A stretch of DNA of 64,000 nt from Azorinus chamasolen (GCA_963576725.1 OY755240.1:14624378-14688377), one strand, 5' to 3'. Positions 51,838 through 62,227 are shown, counted from the stretch's first letter. The notes: generated from the letters alone by a model not told the origin. Translations and numbers: made by a program.

Positions 51838-52395
51838 ACTTAGAAATTTTCCGAACATTCAGGTTTTCCGGAGTTTTTTTTCTTAACCTTAACAGATATT
51901 GAAGTGATATTTGGTATGTGGCTTTATAATAATGAGTTACCGATCAAGTTTCTGTTTCGTTACGCTTCATTGCTTTTCACGGAAATACAGTGATTTTACT
52001 TAGAAATTTCCCGGAAATTCAAGTTTTCCGGAGTTTTTTCTAAACCTTTACAGATATTGAAGTGATATTTGGTATGTGGCTTTATTATAATGTGTTACAG
52101 ATCAAGTTTGGATTTCGTTACGCTTCATTGATTTTTCACGGAAATACAGTGATTTTACTTAGAAATTTTCTGGAAATTTAGGTTTTCCGGAGTTCTTTCT
52201 AAACCCTTGCATATATTGATTGGATATTTGTTATGTAGCTTTATAATAATGAGTTACAGATCACGTTTGGGTTTTGTTACACTACATTGATTTTCAACGG
52301 AATTACAGCATTTTGACTTAGACATTTTTAGGAAATTTCAGGTTTTCGGGAGATTTTTCTAAACTTTAGCAGATATTGTAGTGATTTATTTCTAT
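51838..52395 (+). repeat. ~159-bp tandem repeat, about three and a half units
   Basis: Units start at about 51838, 51998, 52157 and 52315 with ACTTAGAAATTTYCCGG and contain TTTTCCGGAGTT, GATATTTGGTATGTGGCTTT and CACGGAAATACAG. It begins directly at the LINE's TATC tail. Confidence 0.9.
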
Positions 52396-52461
52396 AACCC
52401 CCATCTCTGTGTCAAATGTGCTAGTGGGGGTATTCATCACCTTTAGTTGTAGTTCTAGTTT

Positions 52462-53251
52462 ATTATGCCCCTACAATATGGTGGTATATAGGGTTTAATC
52501 TTGTCCGTCCGTCCGTCCTTCCGTATGCACATCTAGAAGAATTTGTCCGGGCTCTTTATTGGAAAATATTTGTCAAATCCACACTAAACTTTACACACAT
52601 GTTTGCGACCATTATATCTTGGTAACGTTTTATAGTCATGTAAATTGCTTCAGTTGTTTAGGAGTTGTGACCCTTTATTTGCAAGAATATCTTGTCCAGA
52701 CACTTTCTGGGAAAGTATTTGTCCAATCCTCATCAAACTTTACACACATCTCTGTTGCCATTATATCTTGGTCATGGTTGATATCAATGTAAATCACCTC
52801 AGTCGTTTAGAAGTTGTGACCCTTTATTTGCAAAAATGACTTTAAAAATATTTTGTCCGGACTCTTTCTTGGAAAGTATTTGTCCAATCTACACCAAACG
52901 TTACATACATGTTTATGGCCATTATATCTTGGTCAGATTTTATAGCATTGTAAATCGCTGTAGTCGTTTAGGAATTGCGGCCCTTTTTTTCTTCAAAAGA
53001 TTACTTTGAAAATATCTTGTCCAGACTCTTTCTTGGAAAGTATTTGTCCAATCCTCACTAAGCCTTACACACATTTGTGGCCATCTTGGTAAAGTTCGAT
53101 AGCTATGTAAATCGCTTCAGTCATTGCATACTTTACATGTTTATGAGCATATATAATCAATTTTATAATAATTATGTCACTTACTGTCTTTGATAAAAAA
53201 TCTGAAGTTGGGGCATGAGTGTCCTATGGACACATGTCTTCTTAGATATGA
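52462..53251. mobile_element. Family L element with ~155-bp diverged tandem core
   Basis: Left edge TTATGCCCCTAC, then GTCCGTCCGTCCTTCCG; right edge TTGGGGCATGAGTGTCC. About four core units contain TTGTCCAATCC, AAACTTTACACACAT and CATTATATCTTGGT. Small frames (52559, 52645) are repeat artefacts. Confidence 0.7.
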
Positions 53252-53430
53252 AATTTACATTAACACAGGAACTTTACGACTGTAGAATGACTATAATCAA
53301 GTCTATAATTATTATTTTACAAGTAAACAGAGCATACCCAGACCAGACGGCTCCTATAGGAGCTGTCGTATCTGGGTTTATTGTTTGAAAATGTGTTCAA
53401 AAAAGTATTCATGGAGTAAAGGGTTATTAC
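53252..53430. mobile_element. T5 MITE, left end missing
   Basis: GTAAACAGAGCATACCCAGA, then GACGGCTCCTATAGGAGC (apex 53351-53362), ending ATTCATGGAGTAAAGGGTTA. Confidence 0.6.
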
Positions 53431-53484
53431 AGATGTCAGGAGCATGCATGTTTGTATTGGCAATTTATGGGTGTTTTTTATCAA

Positions 53485-53570
53485 TATTATTTATGACAAA
53501 CACTTCAGACCCTTTTTAGAGGGATTCTAGAATCCTCTCATCTTGGTTTACACTATTTGCAAATGACATT
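53485..53570. repeat. MITE core palindrome fragment
   Basis: ACAAACACTTCAGACCC, then AGAGGGATTCTAGAATCCTC and TTTACACTATTTGC. It has a different stem but the same framing. Confidence 0.5.
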
Positions 53571-53713
53571 GAATCTTAGTTGTGGTATTGTTAGGGTTAG
53601 GTTTGGTGTCATCATATTACATTTGTAATTGCATATGAAAATTGTAACATTGTATTGCCAATCTATGAAGACAAAATAAAATATAAAATATGAACTTGTT
53701 TACTCTTGTCACC

Positions 53714-53971
53714 TTAACTCTTTCTGTATGATATATTTATGTAAGAAGTAATGCCATCATAAATATTTATTACCTGAATTTTATGATGATGTATGTAAAC
53801 AGGATGTTTTTGCTCAGGCAGAAACTATAAAATCATATCTTTACATGTACTCTACCATAAGCAAACAGAACATACATTGATCAGACGGCTCCTATATGAG
53901 TCATCTGATCTGGTCTACTCTGTTTGCAAATAGTTAATACAGAAAAGGCATTTGTATGAAGGAAATGTTAA
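53714..53971. mobile_element. T5 TTAA MITE
   Basis: TTAACTCTTTCTGTATGATA to TGAAGGAAATGTTAA. Core CAGACGGCTCCTATATGAGT, then CATCTGATC. Confidence 0.7.
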
Positions 53972-54149
53972 ATTTCTCAAACTCTTGCATGAGTCTGATC
54001 AATAAAAAATTGATACACATGTACTAGGTCTACAATGTTTCAATGTTTGCAATGCCGTGTATCCCTTTTTTCCATACAAGGAACAAATTATCAGGGCTCT
54101 TAACTACAGTGTCTATCCATTATCCAATTTCATATTTCTCAACCATTTC

Positions 54150-54235
54150 CTACTGTGTGCCTTCTCATCAGAATCGTCTTCTGACTATCTAGTGAATAGT
54201 CACATCTAGTATTTGGTAGAGAAATAGTAAAATTT
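54150..54235. repeat. Family C relic
   Basis: CAACCATTTCCTACTGTGTG, AGAATCGTCTTCTGAC and TAGTATTTGGTAGAGAAAT keep the family order. Confidence 0.45.
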
Positions 54236-54940
54236 TGTTAAAAAATATTGATATTATTTCTGCAACCAAGAGATATTAATTATGCTGTTAATAAACTTCA
54301 TGAACTATATACATCTATTACTTTCTGACCCTTTCAAGAAACGCTCACTTTCAGTACTTTCAGTACTTTGATTATTGGACTGTTATGATTTTCAATGATA
54401 TTGGTTTTATAGTACGTTGAAACTATCACCAAGGCATTGTTTGTAGCGCATAGATGCGCCGTGTCGCACACCCTCCTTGGTGCACATGTATATCATGTAG
54501 ACATAGTTTCTATATGTAGCGGTTCGTTTCAAAGGAATATTCTGTGTATCTCCTATACATTCTCTAACGGATCTAAAGACGGCATCAAATGACGTTATTT
54601 AAGTTTTGTTTAGTTTTGGGTTAATTACCCTTATAAAATATTTTTCATCAGTAACATAGCTGAAACATCATCGGTGTGAAATTTGTAAAATGGAAAATTT
54701 AGGATTGATATTGCAACACTGGTCTAAATGAGAATTGAACGGTAGTTGACTTGTTGGTGGATCTCTGATTTGTCGATCATGCACTGTCCTTATCTTACGT
54801 AGTTTGTATCCAGTCTGTCTGACCAACATAAACTTCTCTGCATCTATATCAAATGAGAACGTACAGTACAGTTCATACATTATTTTACATGGAATACTTT
54901 GTTATTTAAACATAAGGAATAACCTTATGGATTTATCATT

Positions 54941-55157
54941 CCCCTGCTGAGTGAAAACGAAACCGGTTGGCAATAAACTAGTGGTGTAAGTTTATCTTTT
55001 TAATATAATTTTCTTGTTCTGGACTTTCTTTTATATCAAAGTCATGACGTCATAATACTGCGCCTGATGATCTGATGAAACGCGTCGCGCATTTTTAAGA
55101 TATTAAAGCCATATAACATTTAGTCTTTTTTTAATATACATATAGCCTTTCCGGTTG

Positions 55158-55226
<69 letters not shown>

Positions 55227-55492
55227 CTGGCAATAGAATACAACCGGAAAGGCTATATATATATATATATATATATTAAAAAAGACTAAATGTTATATGG
55301 CTTTAAAATCTTTAATTAATAACTTAAAAATGCGCGACGCGTTTCATCAGATCATCAGATCATATTGCGCCATATATATCCGATATTGGAAATCCGATAA
55401 AAAACAGTTTTACTACATTTTAAATTTTATAAAAAATGACAATATATATAGACAAATTCCTCGACCGGTTTCACTTTTTGATCATCAGGAGG
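54941..55492. mobile_element. Large foldback element with hammerhead-like core strings
   Basis: Inverted arms of more than 100 bp (GATGAAACGCGTCGCGCATT; AGCCTTTCCGGTTGTATT) surround a TA dinucleotide centre (about 55157-55222). CTGATGA followed by GAAAC occurs near 55064-55081 (+), 55358-55341 (-) and 55488-55468 (-), with CTGCTGA...GAAAC at 54944-54963 (+). Such strings are typical of hammerhead ribozymes in Penelope-like retroelements, but the stem II spaces are very short here. The frame 55297-55500 is not a gene. Confidence 0.6.
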
Positions 55493-55629
55493 ATTCTTGA
55501 TATATATATTGTGTGGTGTAAAGGGTTAATTAATCTCAATTCGTCATTTTTATTTTAGAACCGAAAATTAGAACCGAAAGAGTTATTGTCATTAACAACT
55601 GGACAACATTCTCAACATACAGACAGGCA

Positions 55630-56745
55630 ATGGAACAGTTTATGCTTTTGGTGCTTATAACATTAGAGATTAATACAATATGGAAATGCTCGTCAAACTG
55701 CTTTCTTCTTGCATGTTTTTACAAGAACGGGATGCAGCAATGGCCGCAGTTCGCTACCAACATATTGTGTATGACCTGGAACAACTTTCTTCAAGGATTC
55801 TTCTCCATGGTTACAGTATCCATGGTTTTATCAGAAATTGAAACACTACTCTGGGTTCGCATGTTATTATCCACTCTAACAATATCGCCATTTATGCACG
55901 AGTCCTTCCAGATACTGTTTGTGTTTCTACAAAGGTGTTATATTGTGTCAAGTGGACCATCGACAACCATTGTTAATTTGGAAAGAAGAACTATAATAGT
56001 GGTGCATTTAGTACTTTTCCCGATTGCAGCAGCTTTAACGTTGATTCCGTTAATTTTGTTTCAGGATCAGCAATATGGAAACTCCCTTCAATTCAACAAA
56101 CGTGGCACCGAACTGATCATTTTCGTCAGGTATGTTTCTATAGTAATAGGAATCCCATCTCTGATATCCATTGTAACATTTTTAGTTTTGCTCTTCCAGC
56201 AAAAGAAGCACAACAGGGCTATGTTTGAAAGAGTCGAACACATTGCTGGCGCTAGAAATGTCGAATTACGCATTTCAAACTCACGAGATACACCAACAAT
56301 AGTAAGTGACAGACTCGGAGGTCCTTCACAAACGTCAGCTCCAGAAACCACCGGAGCTCAACCAAACAATAATACGTCTGAAAGTCCTGGTTCAGACGTG
56401 GTAAGGATTGACAATGGTCGGGAAGATGTAGAAGGTCAAAGGTATCGTGGTCGGGAAACTTTGGCACAAACAAATCGACAGCAGGCAACTAAGACAGCTT
56501 TGAGGAATCTACTCATAAGTCTTGTTTTAAATACGACTGCACCGGTGATATTACTTTCATGTGCAATTGTTCAGGTTTTCATCAGCTCAGCTATTCCTCG
56601 GGAATTGTATATATTATGTATTTTAATTATTTACTTGGATTCTTCATTGAACGTTTGCATAAATGTTTGGACAAATAGAGTAAAAAGGCAAGTATGTTGT
56701 GACATGTTGAAGAATTTAAAAGAATGTTTGTGTAAAACTCCTTGA
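55630..56745 (+). CDS. Seven-transmembrane receptor-like protein 2 (371 aa, intronless)
   Basis: Gap-free paralogue of the protein at 26424: 274 of 371 residues identical by hand count. The same seven hydrophobic spans, FLQRCY after helix 3, and DSSLNVCI in helix 7. The stretches LTISPFMHESFQILFVFLQR and AQPNNNTSESPGS are unchanged. Many replacements fall in the helix 1-2 region, around helix 5 and in the third loop. It keeps an intact frame over its full length, which argues for function since duplication. Upstream identity begins at the ACCGAAAGAGTTATT block 70 bp before the ATG, a likely shared leader. Function beyond receptor-like membrane protein is unknown. Confidence 0.8.
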   Translation: MEQFMLLVLITLEINTIWKCSSNCFLLACFYKNGMQQWPQFATNILCMTWNNFLQGFFSMVTVSMVLSEIETLLWVRMLLSTLTISPFMHESFQILFVFLQRCYIVSSGPSTTIVNLERRTIIVVHLVLFPIAAALTLIPLILFQDQQYGNSLQFNKRGTELIIFVRYVSIVIGIPSLISIVTFLVLLFQQKKHNRAMFERVEHIAGARNVELRISNSRDTPTIVSDRLGGPSQTSAPETTGAQPNNNTSESPGSDVVRIDNGREDVEGQRYRGRETLAQTNRQQATKTALRNLLISLVLNTTAPVILLSCAIVQVFISSAIPRELYILCILIIYLDSSLNVCINVWTNRVKRQVCCDMLKNLKECLCKTP

Positions 56746-56914
56746 AAACTAATTCAAATATATCAGTATTTTCGTTGTGGAATATTGTCTTCTACAAAAG
56801 TTGCCGTTTTCTACAATTTTTGTATTTTGTAACTTCGCCCCCTCCACCTTTTTCTAAAACAACATTATCCCGGTAGGCCTAACAGACAGTTTGGATATTG
56901 ACGAGACGTCAAAA

Positions 56915-57319
56915 TACAGTAAAAATTCTATACTACGAACACTCAAATATGTACCATTAATTGATCTCTAACACAGGTGGCAGCTTATTGCAGGGTGAAG
57001 GTCATTCAGAAAGTTCATTGATGACTTTCACCTTGCATTAACCCATTTACTCCCAGTGGATTCTTCCATGTTTATACAATGGATTAGTCCATTTTTATAT
57101 ATTGATGCCTGGCCTAAATTTTCATTTTCGTTTTGTTTTATATTGAAATTCCTATCAGCAAACAGTGTAGACTCTGATCAGACGCCGCATTATGCGGTGT
57201 CTGATCAGAGTTTACACTGTTTACCTATATCGTGGGCACAAATGGGTTAGCCAGCCATCTGCCTACACAGACATACATTCTTCATTACTAACATTTCGAA
57301 GTATCGAGTTTTTACTGTA
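56915..57319. mobile_element. TA-class MITE carrying a nested TTAA MITE
   Basis: TACAGTAAAAATTCTATAC to GAGTTTTTACTGTA. Arms GGTGGCAGCTTATTGCAGGG / CACCTTGCATTAA; the TTAA of that arm holds the inner element. Confidence 0.8.
57038..57250. mobile_element. TTAA MITE nested in a TA-class arm
   Basis: TTAACCCATTTACTCCCAGT to GTGGGCACAAATGGGTTAG. The near-perfect core GTGTAGACTCTGATCAGACG / TGTCTGATCAGAGTTTACAC has the centre CCGCATTATGCGG. Confidence 0.85.
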
Positions 57320-57531
57320 CTAGGCGTCTTATCTAGATTCAAACTATTTGCATAGATACTCACAGATTCGACATTGGCATCGACATATTTAGCAAAATCA
57401 TTCATGACACTATACATGTATATGGCACTTTATCTTTTTTATTACATTTAACAGAAATGTCAAACTTAAGGTAGATAGAATAAGCTTCCAAACTTCGTTT
57501 TGCAAATGATGCATGTACAATAGGTCTCGTT

Positions 57532-57755
57532 TTAACCATTTCCCTAACGAACATTTATGCATAAACTGATCACTGTGTGGTTATCATGTTTCATATTATA
57601 ATATTTACACAGAAAGTTATGTCCTGGGCAAAACATCTAATATAAAATCTATATAATGCATAAGTAAACAAAGCATACACCGGAGTGTCTGATGTGGGTC
57701 CTCTCTGTTCGTAAAAGTGCTACCTACAAAGCGTGGCTATAACGGAAAGGGTTAA
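57532..57755. mobile_element. TTAA MITE, divergent
   Basis: TTAACCATTTCCCTAACGAA to GGCTATAACGGAAAGGGTTAA. Only the right half of the core (GTGTCTGATGTGGGTCC) is left. Confidence 0.7.
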
Positions 57756-57941
57756 AATAACAAGTATACACTGTAAGTGACTTAACAATACGTCTGTAGA
57801 TATTACACGAAACAATTTGAAGAAATGTGCGTCTGTGCCGACGAGAATTCACATTTAAAATTCTTTCGTCTACTCTTTCGATAACCATTCAACGCCTTTT
57901 CAAACAGACCCAGACCAGCCGGCTCGTATTGGAAAATGTTA

Positions 57942-58191
57942 TTAACCCTTCGCTTGCTATTCACGTCAATATACCTACCTGTAAATAGTGAAGACCCAGA
58001 TGAGACAGCTCCTGCAGGAGCTGTCTCATCAGGGTCTGCACTATTTACAAGTTGATTGTGCAACCAGTGCATTCCACAGCAGTGATTGCACAGGGAAATA
58101 CTTGTACACAGTGACGATATATGTAATTATACAACAGGGCATGGGTAAAGGAGGAGAAATGTATTTTAAAATTCAGCAAGCGAAGGGTTAA
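57942..58191. mobile_element. T4 TTAA MITE
   Basis: TTAACCCTTCGCTTGC to GCAAGCGAAGGGTTAA. Core apex CTCCTGCAGGAG. Very similar to 43400-43645. Confidence 0.95.
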
Positions 58192-58239
58192 GAGGTTCGC
58201 GAAAGCCTCAGTCTCATTTGCCACAGCGGCAGTACTGTC

Positions 58240-58385
58240 TAACATTTCTACGGTCAATAGTATTTCTACGGTCAATAGTATTTCTACGAATAGTATTTCT
58301 ACGGTCAATAGTATTTCTACGGTCAATAGATAGTATTTCTACGGTCAATAGTATTTCTACGGTCAATAGTATTTCTACGGGCTCC
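58240..58385 (+). repeat. 18-bp minisatellite
   Basis: Unit TATTTCTACGGTCAATAG in about eight copies, one shortened (58284-58300) and one with an extra TAGA. Frames reading EILLTV come from it. Confidence 0.95.
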
Positions 58386-58387
58386 GC

Positions 58388-58600
58388 AGAACTTCTACGG
58401 CCATATACTGCAGTGGTCACATATGCTATGGTTGCCATATGCCGTTAAAACATACGGCTGTCGTACGGCCTTTAAAATGATGAACCAAGGTCGCCGTACG
58501 GCGCTCATGCGCATACGCCGTAGTTTTTTTGTAAATCCACAGCAGCCGCAACAAAGCCGCACGGTGCCCATACGGCGCCCGCACGGAGCACACGAGACTG
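58388..58600. other. GC-rich block with repeated CGTACGGC / GCCGTA
   Basis: TACGGCC, ATGCCGT, TACGGCTGTCGTACGGCC, CCGTACGGCG, TACGCCGTAG and ATACGGCGCC occur within 200 bp, with many CpG sites, in an otherwise AT-rich window. No gene was recognised. Confidence 0.6.
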
Positions 58601-58615
58601 GGGTTGTAACTTTTT

Positions 58616-58832
58616 CCCTTGTTCTGCGTTTATTCTAAATTTCAAAATAGTTATAATGAAATATAAAAGGTGTAACATTGTAGCCATTTTAAAACGTAAA
58701 TAAACATATCTACCAAATTCCATGAGCAAACAGAGCAGATCCTGATCAGACGGCTCATACAGGAGCCGTCTGATCTGGGTCTACTTTGTTTGCAAATGCG
58801 TGAAAACAAGTTTATATTAGGGAAAGGCTTAA
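58616..58832. mobile_element. T1 MITE
   Basis: GTAACTTTTTCCCTTGTTCT to TAGGGAAAGGCTTAA. Core CAGACGGCTCATACAGGAGC, then CGTCTGATC. Confidence 0.8.
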
Positions 58833-59212
58833 TAACATTTTCCAAAGATTCGTTTAATGTCATTTTGTACAAAATGACTACTCTCAACATAACCTTTATA
58901 TTATATAAAGATCTAATTTAACAGTTTCTGTTGTGGCCAACACTTTGTGTATTCATATGCCGGTATAGAATATCGGCTATTGATATACATGATGCTATTG
59001 TATCTTACATATGTTTGAGGTTAATGGACGTCAAATATCAGAAACCTTACTGTCATATTGGAGCTACATGTATGTGATCAGACTATGTTTGCTTATGATA
59101 TACTATAGATCTGCTCCTACTCGTATGGTATCATTATTTATTACATAGAGGTTTATCGGGTAAATGCTTTAAGAAAATAAGACCATTAGGCTTAGAGTTA
59201 GTTGATACAGAA
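58833..59212. other. No gene; T5-like remnants
   Basis: Contains ACAGTTTCTGTTGTGGCCAA and GATATACATGATGCTATTG, reminiscent of a T5 interior, but the termini are lost. Confidence 0.35.
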
Positions 59213-59427
59213 TTAACCTTTAGCTTCCTGAGCAGAATTTTGTTTGTAGAAAATGTCATCGATTTCAGTTGTCACTGTTCATCTATCTTGCATTTATTTT
59301 CAATAGCACGGTCAGAGTCTCAAACAGTTTGAATCCTGATGAGACGCCGAGTTACTCGCCGTCTCATCTGGATCCAAACTGTTTGCAAAGGTAATCACAG
59401 GTCCACTCGCAGTATGCTAAATGTTAA
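59213..59427. mobile_element. T2 TTAA MITE
   Basis: TTAACCTTTAGCTTCC to GTATGCTAAATGTTAA. Core AAACAGTTTGAATCCTGATG / CATCTGGATCCAAACTGTTT. Confidence 0.75.
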
Positions 59428-59990
59428 AGTTCCGTTATCAACTGTCTGATTTATTGTAGCTAAAATATGGCGCATATCTGTTATTAGCCATAACCGTGCA
59501 GATCAAGATCGAGCATCACACCCGGGATGATGTCGGAACTAGGTCCGCTAACACACGCAGACATTACCCAAATTTGTATTGTTATAAAAAATATCCGTCC
59601 TGGACTAATGTAAAACCATGCGGTTTGGGATCTGACCGGGACGCCTATGTCTGCGAATAGTGCAGTGCTTATTGGTAATTATTGCATAGGATGTGTATAT
59701 ATACTGTTACACTGTATCCATGTATAATATTGTATATATTTTCTTGTAAATAGCCGTATGCTATGTATGTAAAACAGTTAGGTTATCTGTGTCTTGATCA
59801 CCCCGTGATTGGTCGTCTTTTCATACAGAGTAGATCCAGATCAGATGGCTTCTGTAACAGCCGTCTGCTCAGGGTATGTTCTGTATGAATATCAATTTAT
59901 AGTCTAGATCTAAATCTACAGTTTCTACCACTAGCCGATAACCTTATACAAATGCGATTGTGAAAACTAGTTTGTAAACCCTCAGGATGT
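59428..59990. other. No gene; one core palindrome
   Basis: At 59822-59885 CATACAGAGTAGATCCAGAT and CTGCTCAGGGTATGTTCTGT form a core without termini. The remainder is unassigned. Confidence 0.4.
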
Positions 59991-59991
59991 C

Positions 59992-60112
59992 ACCCTTTCC
60001 TACATGAATATGTCGAGGGCTTGGTGCAACACCATTCTAACTCTTTCACTTTGTGAAGGAGTTAGAATAGTTTTGCACCAAGCCCTCGATGTATGGTTCA
60101 GAAATGGAAGGG
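59992..60112. mobile_element. Small foldback with ACCCTTTCC ends
   Basis: Arms ATGTCGAGGGCTTGGTGCAA and TTGCACCAAGCCCTCGATGT close on CTTTCACTTTGTGAAGG. Outer ends ACCCTTTCC and GGAAGGGT resemble T-class ends without TTAA. Confidence 0.75.
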
Positions 60113-60689
60113 TTTCAGAAGTAAACCTTTGGAATCAGAGTTGGCTACTTTCTGTCATAAAATAAGGACACGTCATATGGTAAGGCAATCGCAATTTGTT
60201 ACAGCTGCAGAATAAGAGCTATGTAATATTATGTACATACATGTAGTAATGTTCACGTATTAGTGTAGAACTATAGAAAACTGTAAATAATATGTACATT
60301 AAGTGATCACCTGTTTGTGCTAGTTTAAACTGGCTAAATGGTTCCTTTCTTATTAAATCTCGTTATAACGGCAACCTCGTTATACCAGCACAATGTCTGA
60401 AAACAAACACCTCCGTTGTAATGAGGGTTCACTCTACTAGATTGATTTATTTATTAATCTATCTGTTCATGTGTTTGTCTTTCTATAAAAGTATTAACGT
60501 CTTTAATATGCGGTACGTAAAATTATTGTTAAGAATAATATTACGGTACGCAAACTTATTCAGAAACAGTTTGGATTCAATTTGATGCTAATAAACTTTA
60601 CATCTACCTTGGACACAAGCTATTTGACACTCATATACTTCCTAACTGAAACGTTGTAGTTATCTGTGAAAACAATCAAATTCTCATAC
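60113..60689. other. No recognisable feature
   Basis: AT-rich, with a TTATAACGGCAACCTCGTTA near 60362 that recalls TA-2 termini. No gene. Confidence 0.35.
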
Positions 60690-62030
60690 GGCCCTGCATG
60701 TTAATTGTGGTTTGAAGCAGGGTTGCTCATTGTCACCGATTCTATTGAACATGTACATAAATGATCTCGTAGACGTTTTAAAGGAACTTAATGTTGGTAT
60801 TGAAGTTGATGGTGAAATAATATTTATATTGCTATATGCTGATGATATTGTTCTTTTAGCTGAATCAGAGCATTACCTGCAGATTTTACTTGATAGTCTT
60901 AATATTAGGTGTGGGACAAATGATATGTCAAAGGTTGTACATTTTAGAACTAAAAGTTCCAAGTTGACGACTTTTAGTTTTAAATTGGATAATCAATCAG
61001 AATGTTGAGGTATCTTGGTCTTGCACTAAATGAGTTTATGGACCATGCTGAAATGGCAAAATCAGTTGCATTATCAGCTGGAAGAGCACTTGGTCTACTC
61101 ATATCAAAGGGCAAACTAGTAGGAGGATTTCAATATTCGACATTCTCGAAGATATACGATACAACTGTTTGGCCTGTACTTAGTTACGGGGCGTCTATTT
61201 TGGGTGACCGTTCCTTCTTGTGCATAAATGCGGTTCAGAATCGAGCCATGAGGTATCTTATGGGGGTGGGGAAATATATTTGGGGATGTAATTGGGGAGA
61301 TGGGGTGGAAACCATCGACAGCCCGTCAGTGGGTTGAAGTGGTTCGTCAGTTTTGTTGCATGTCGAATATGGACAACAGACGTGTTAATTACAGAATCTT
61401 TGATTGGGCCAGGCGGTGTGCTACTTCCAGATGTCAAAATCAGTACTTTAGAATACGTAAAATGTGTGTTAACAATGACATAGATATTGACATTGTACAG
61501 GATTTACATCTAAAGCGTATCACTGATATTGTAGAATCAAACTTAATGTCAAGTGAGTTAGAGAGTTGGAAACTGCTTTTACATAGAAATGTATCGGATA
61601 GAAACAAAGGTGGCAATAAGCTTAGAACTTACAGGCTTTTTAAAGAACAGCCCTCTGTCGATAAGTATCTTAAATTTGATCTACCGTTTCATCATAGAAG
61701 AGCTTTAGCTATGTTCAGGTGTGGTGTAGCACAGATTCGTCTTGAAAGGGGACGTTTTGAAAATATGGATATTGGTAGAAGAACTTGTTTAACTGTAATT
61801 CATTTGTTGAGGATGAATTTCGTGTACTTTTACACTGTCCTTTATACAATGGCATACGGGCAATATTGCTTGTCAAAATAGTAACTTTAAATGGTAACTT
61901 TGATATGTTGCCCGACAAGGATAAGTTGTGTTTTATTCTCCACAACTCTGGTATAGTCAAATTTTCTGCCAAAGCTTGCTCCCAAATACTTCGGCTTCTA
62001 AAGACGTTTAACTCTGTACAGTAGGTAAAA
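60690..62030 (+). pseudogene. Non-LTR retrotransposon RT and C-terminal domain, frameshifted
   Basis: Starts inside RT with LKQGCSLSPILLNMYINDLV and LLYADDIVLLAES (intact catalytic YADD; 60712-61008). The next frame gives MLRYLGLALNEFM, YDTTVWPVLSYGASI and NAVQNRAMRYLMGVGKY (61002-61280). A further frame (61300-61800) has TARQWVEVVRQFCCM and FHHRRALAMFRCGVAQIRLE. After another shift CFNCNSFVEDEFRVLLHCPL (61785 onward) gives the CxxC...H-C module. The tail ends SAKACSQILRLLKTF. Different family from 49441. 5' truncated and dead. Confidence 0.85.
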
Positions 62031-62227
62031 GGTAAATGTTAGGTACATGTATTACCTGTAGCTGGGTTTTGTTAAGTGCAGTTTCTAAATATGCTTGTTG
62101 AGTCATAGGTCTTTAACAAGGTTTGAATTGGTAAGTTGTTTAAGAACACCGGTATATAGGATTTGAGTTTTTGTTGTAACATGGTAGAATAGAACGGAAA
62201 TGCATATATTTGAGAGTCCGGTATAAG

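Larger units (their letters stand above)
54411..56840 (+). repeat. Receptor duplication unit 2
   Basis: Paralogue of 25736-27620. Far upstream block at 54430-54570 (TCACCAAGGCATTG, TTTCAAAGGAATATTC), near upstream at 55545-55629 (ACAACTGGACAACATTCTCA), coding, then TTTTCGTTGTGG downstream. A foldback element (54941-55492) and its flanks occupy the middle. Confidence 0.85.

Noticed and set aside
58045..58448. EILLTVEILLTV frames on both strands
   Set aside because: 18-bp minisatellite; the unit is divisible by 3, so frames stay open by chance.
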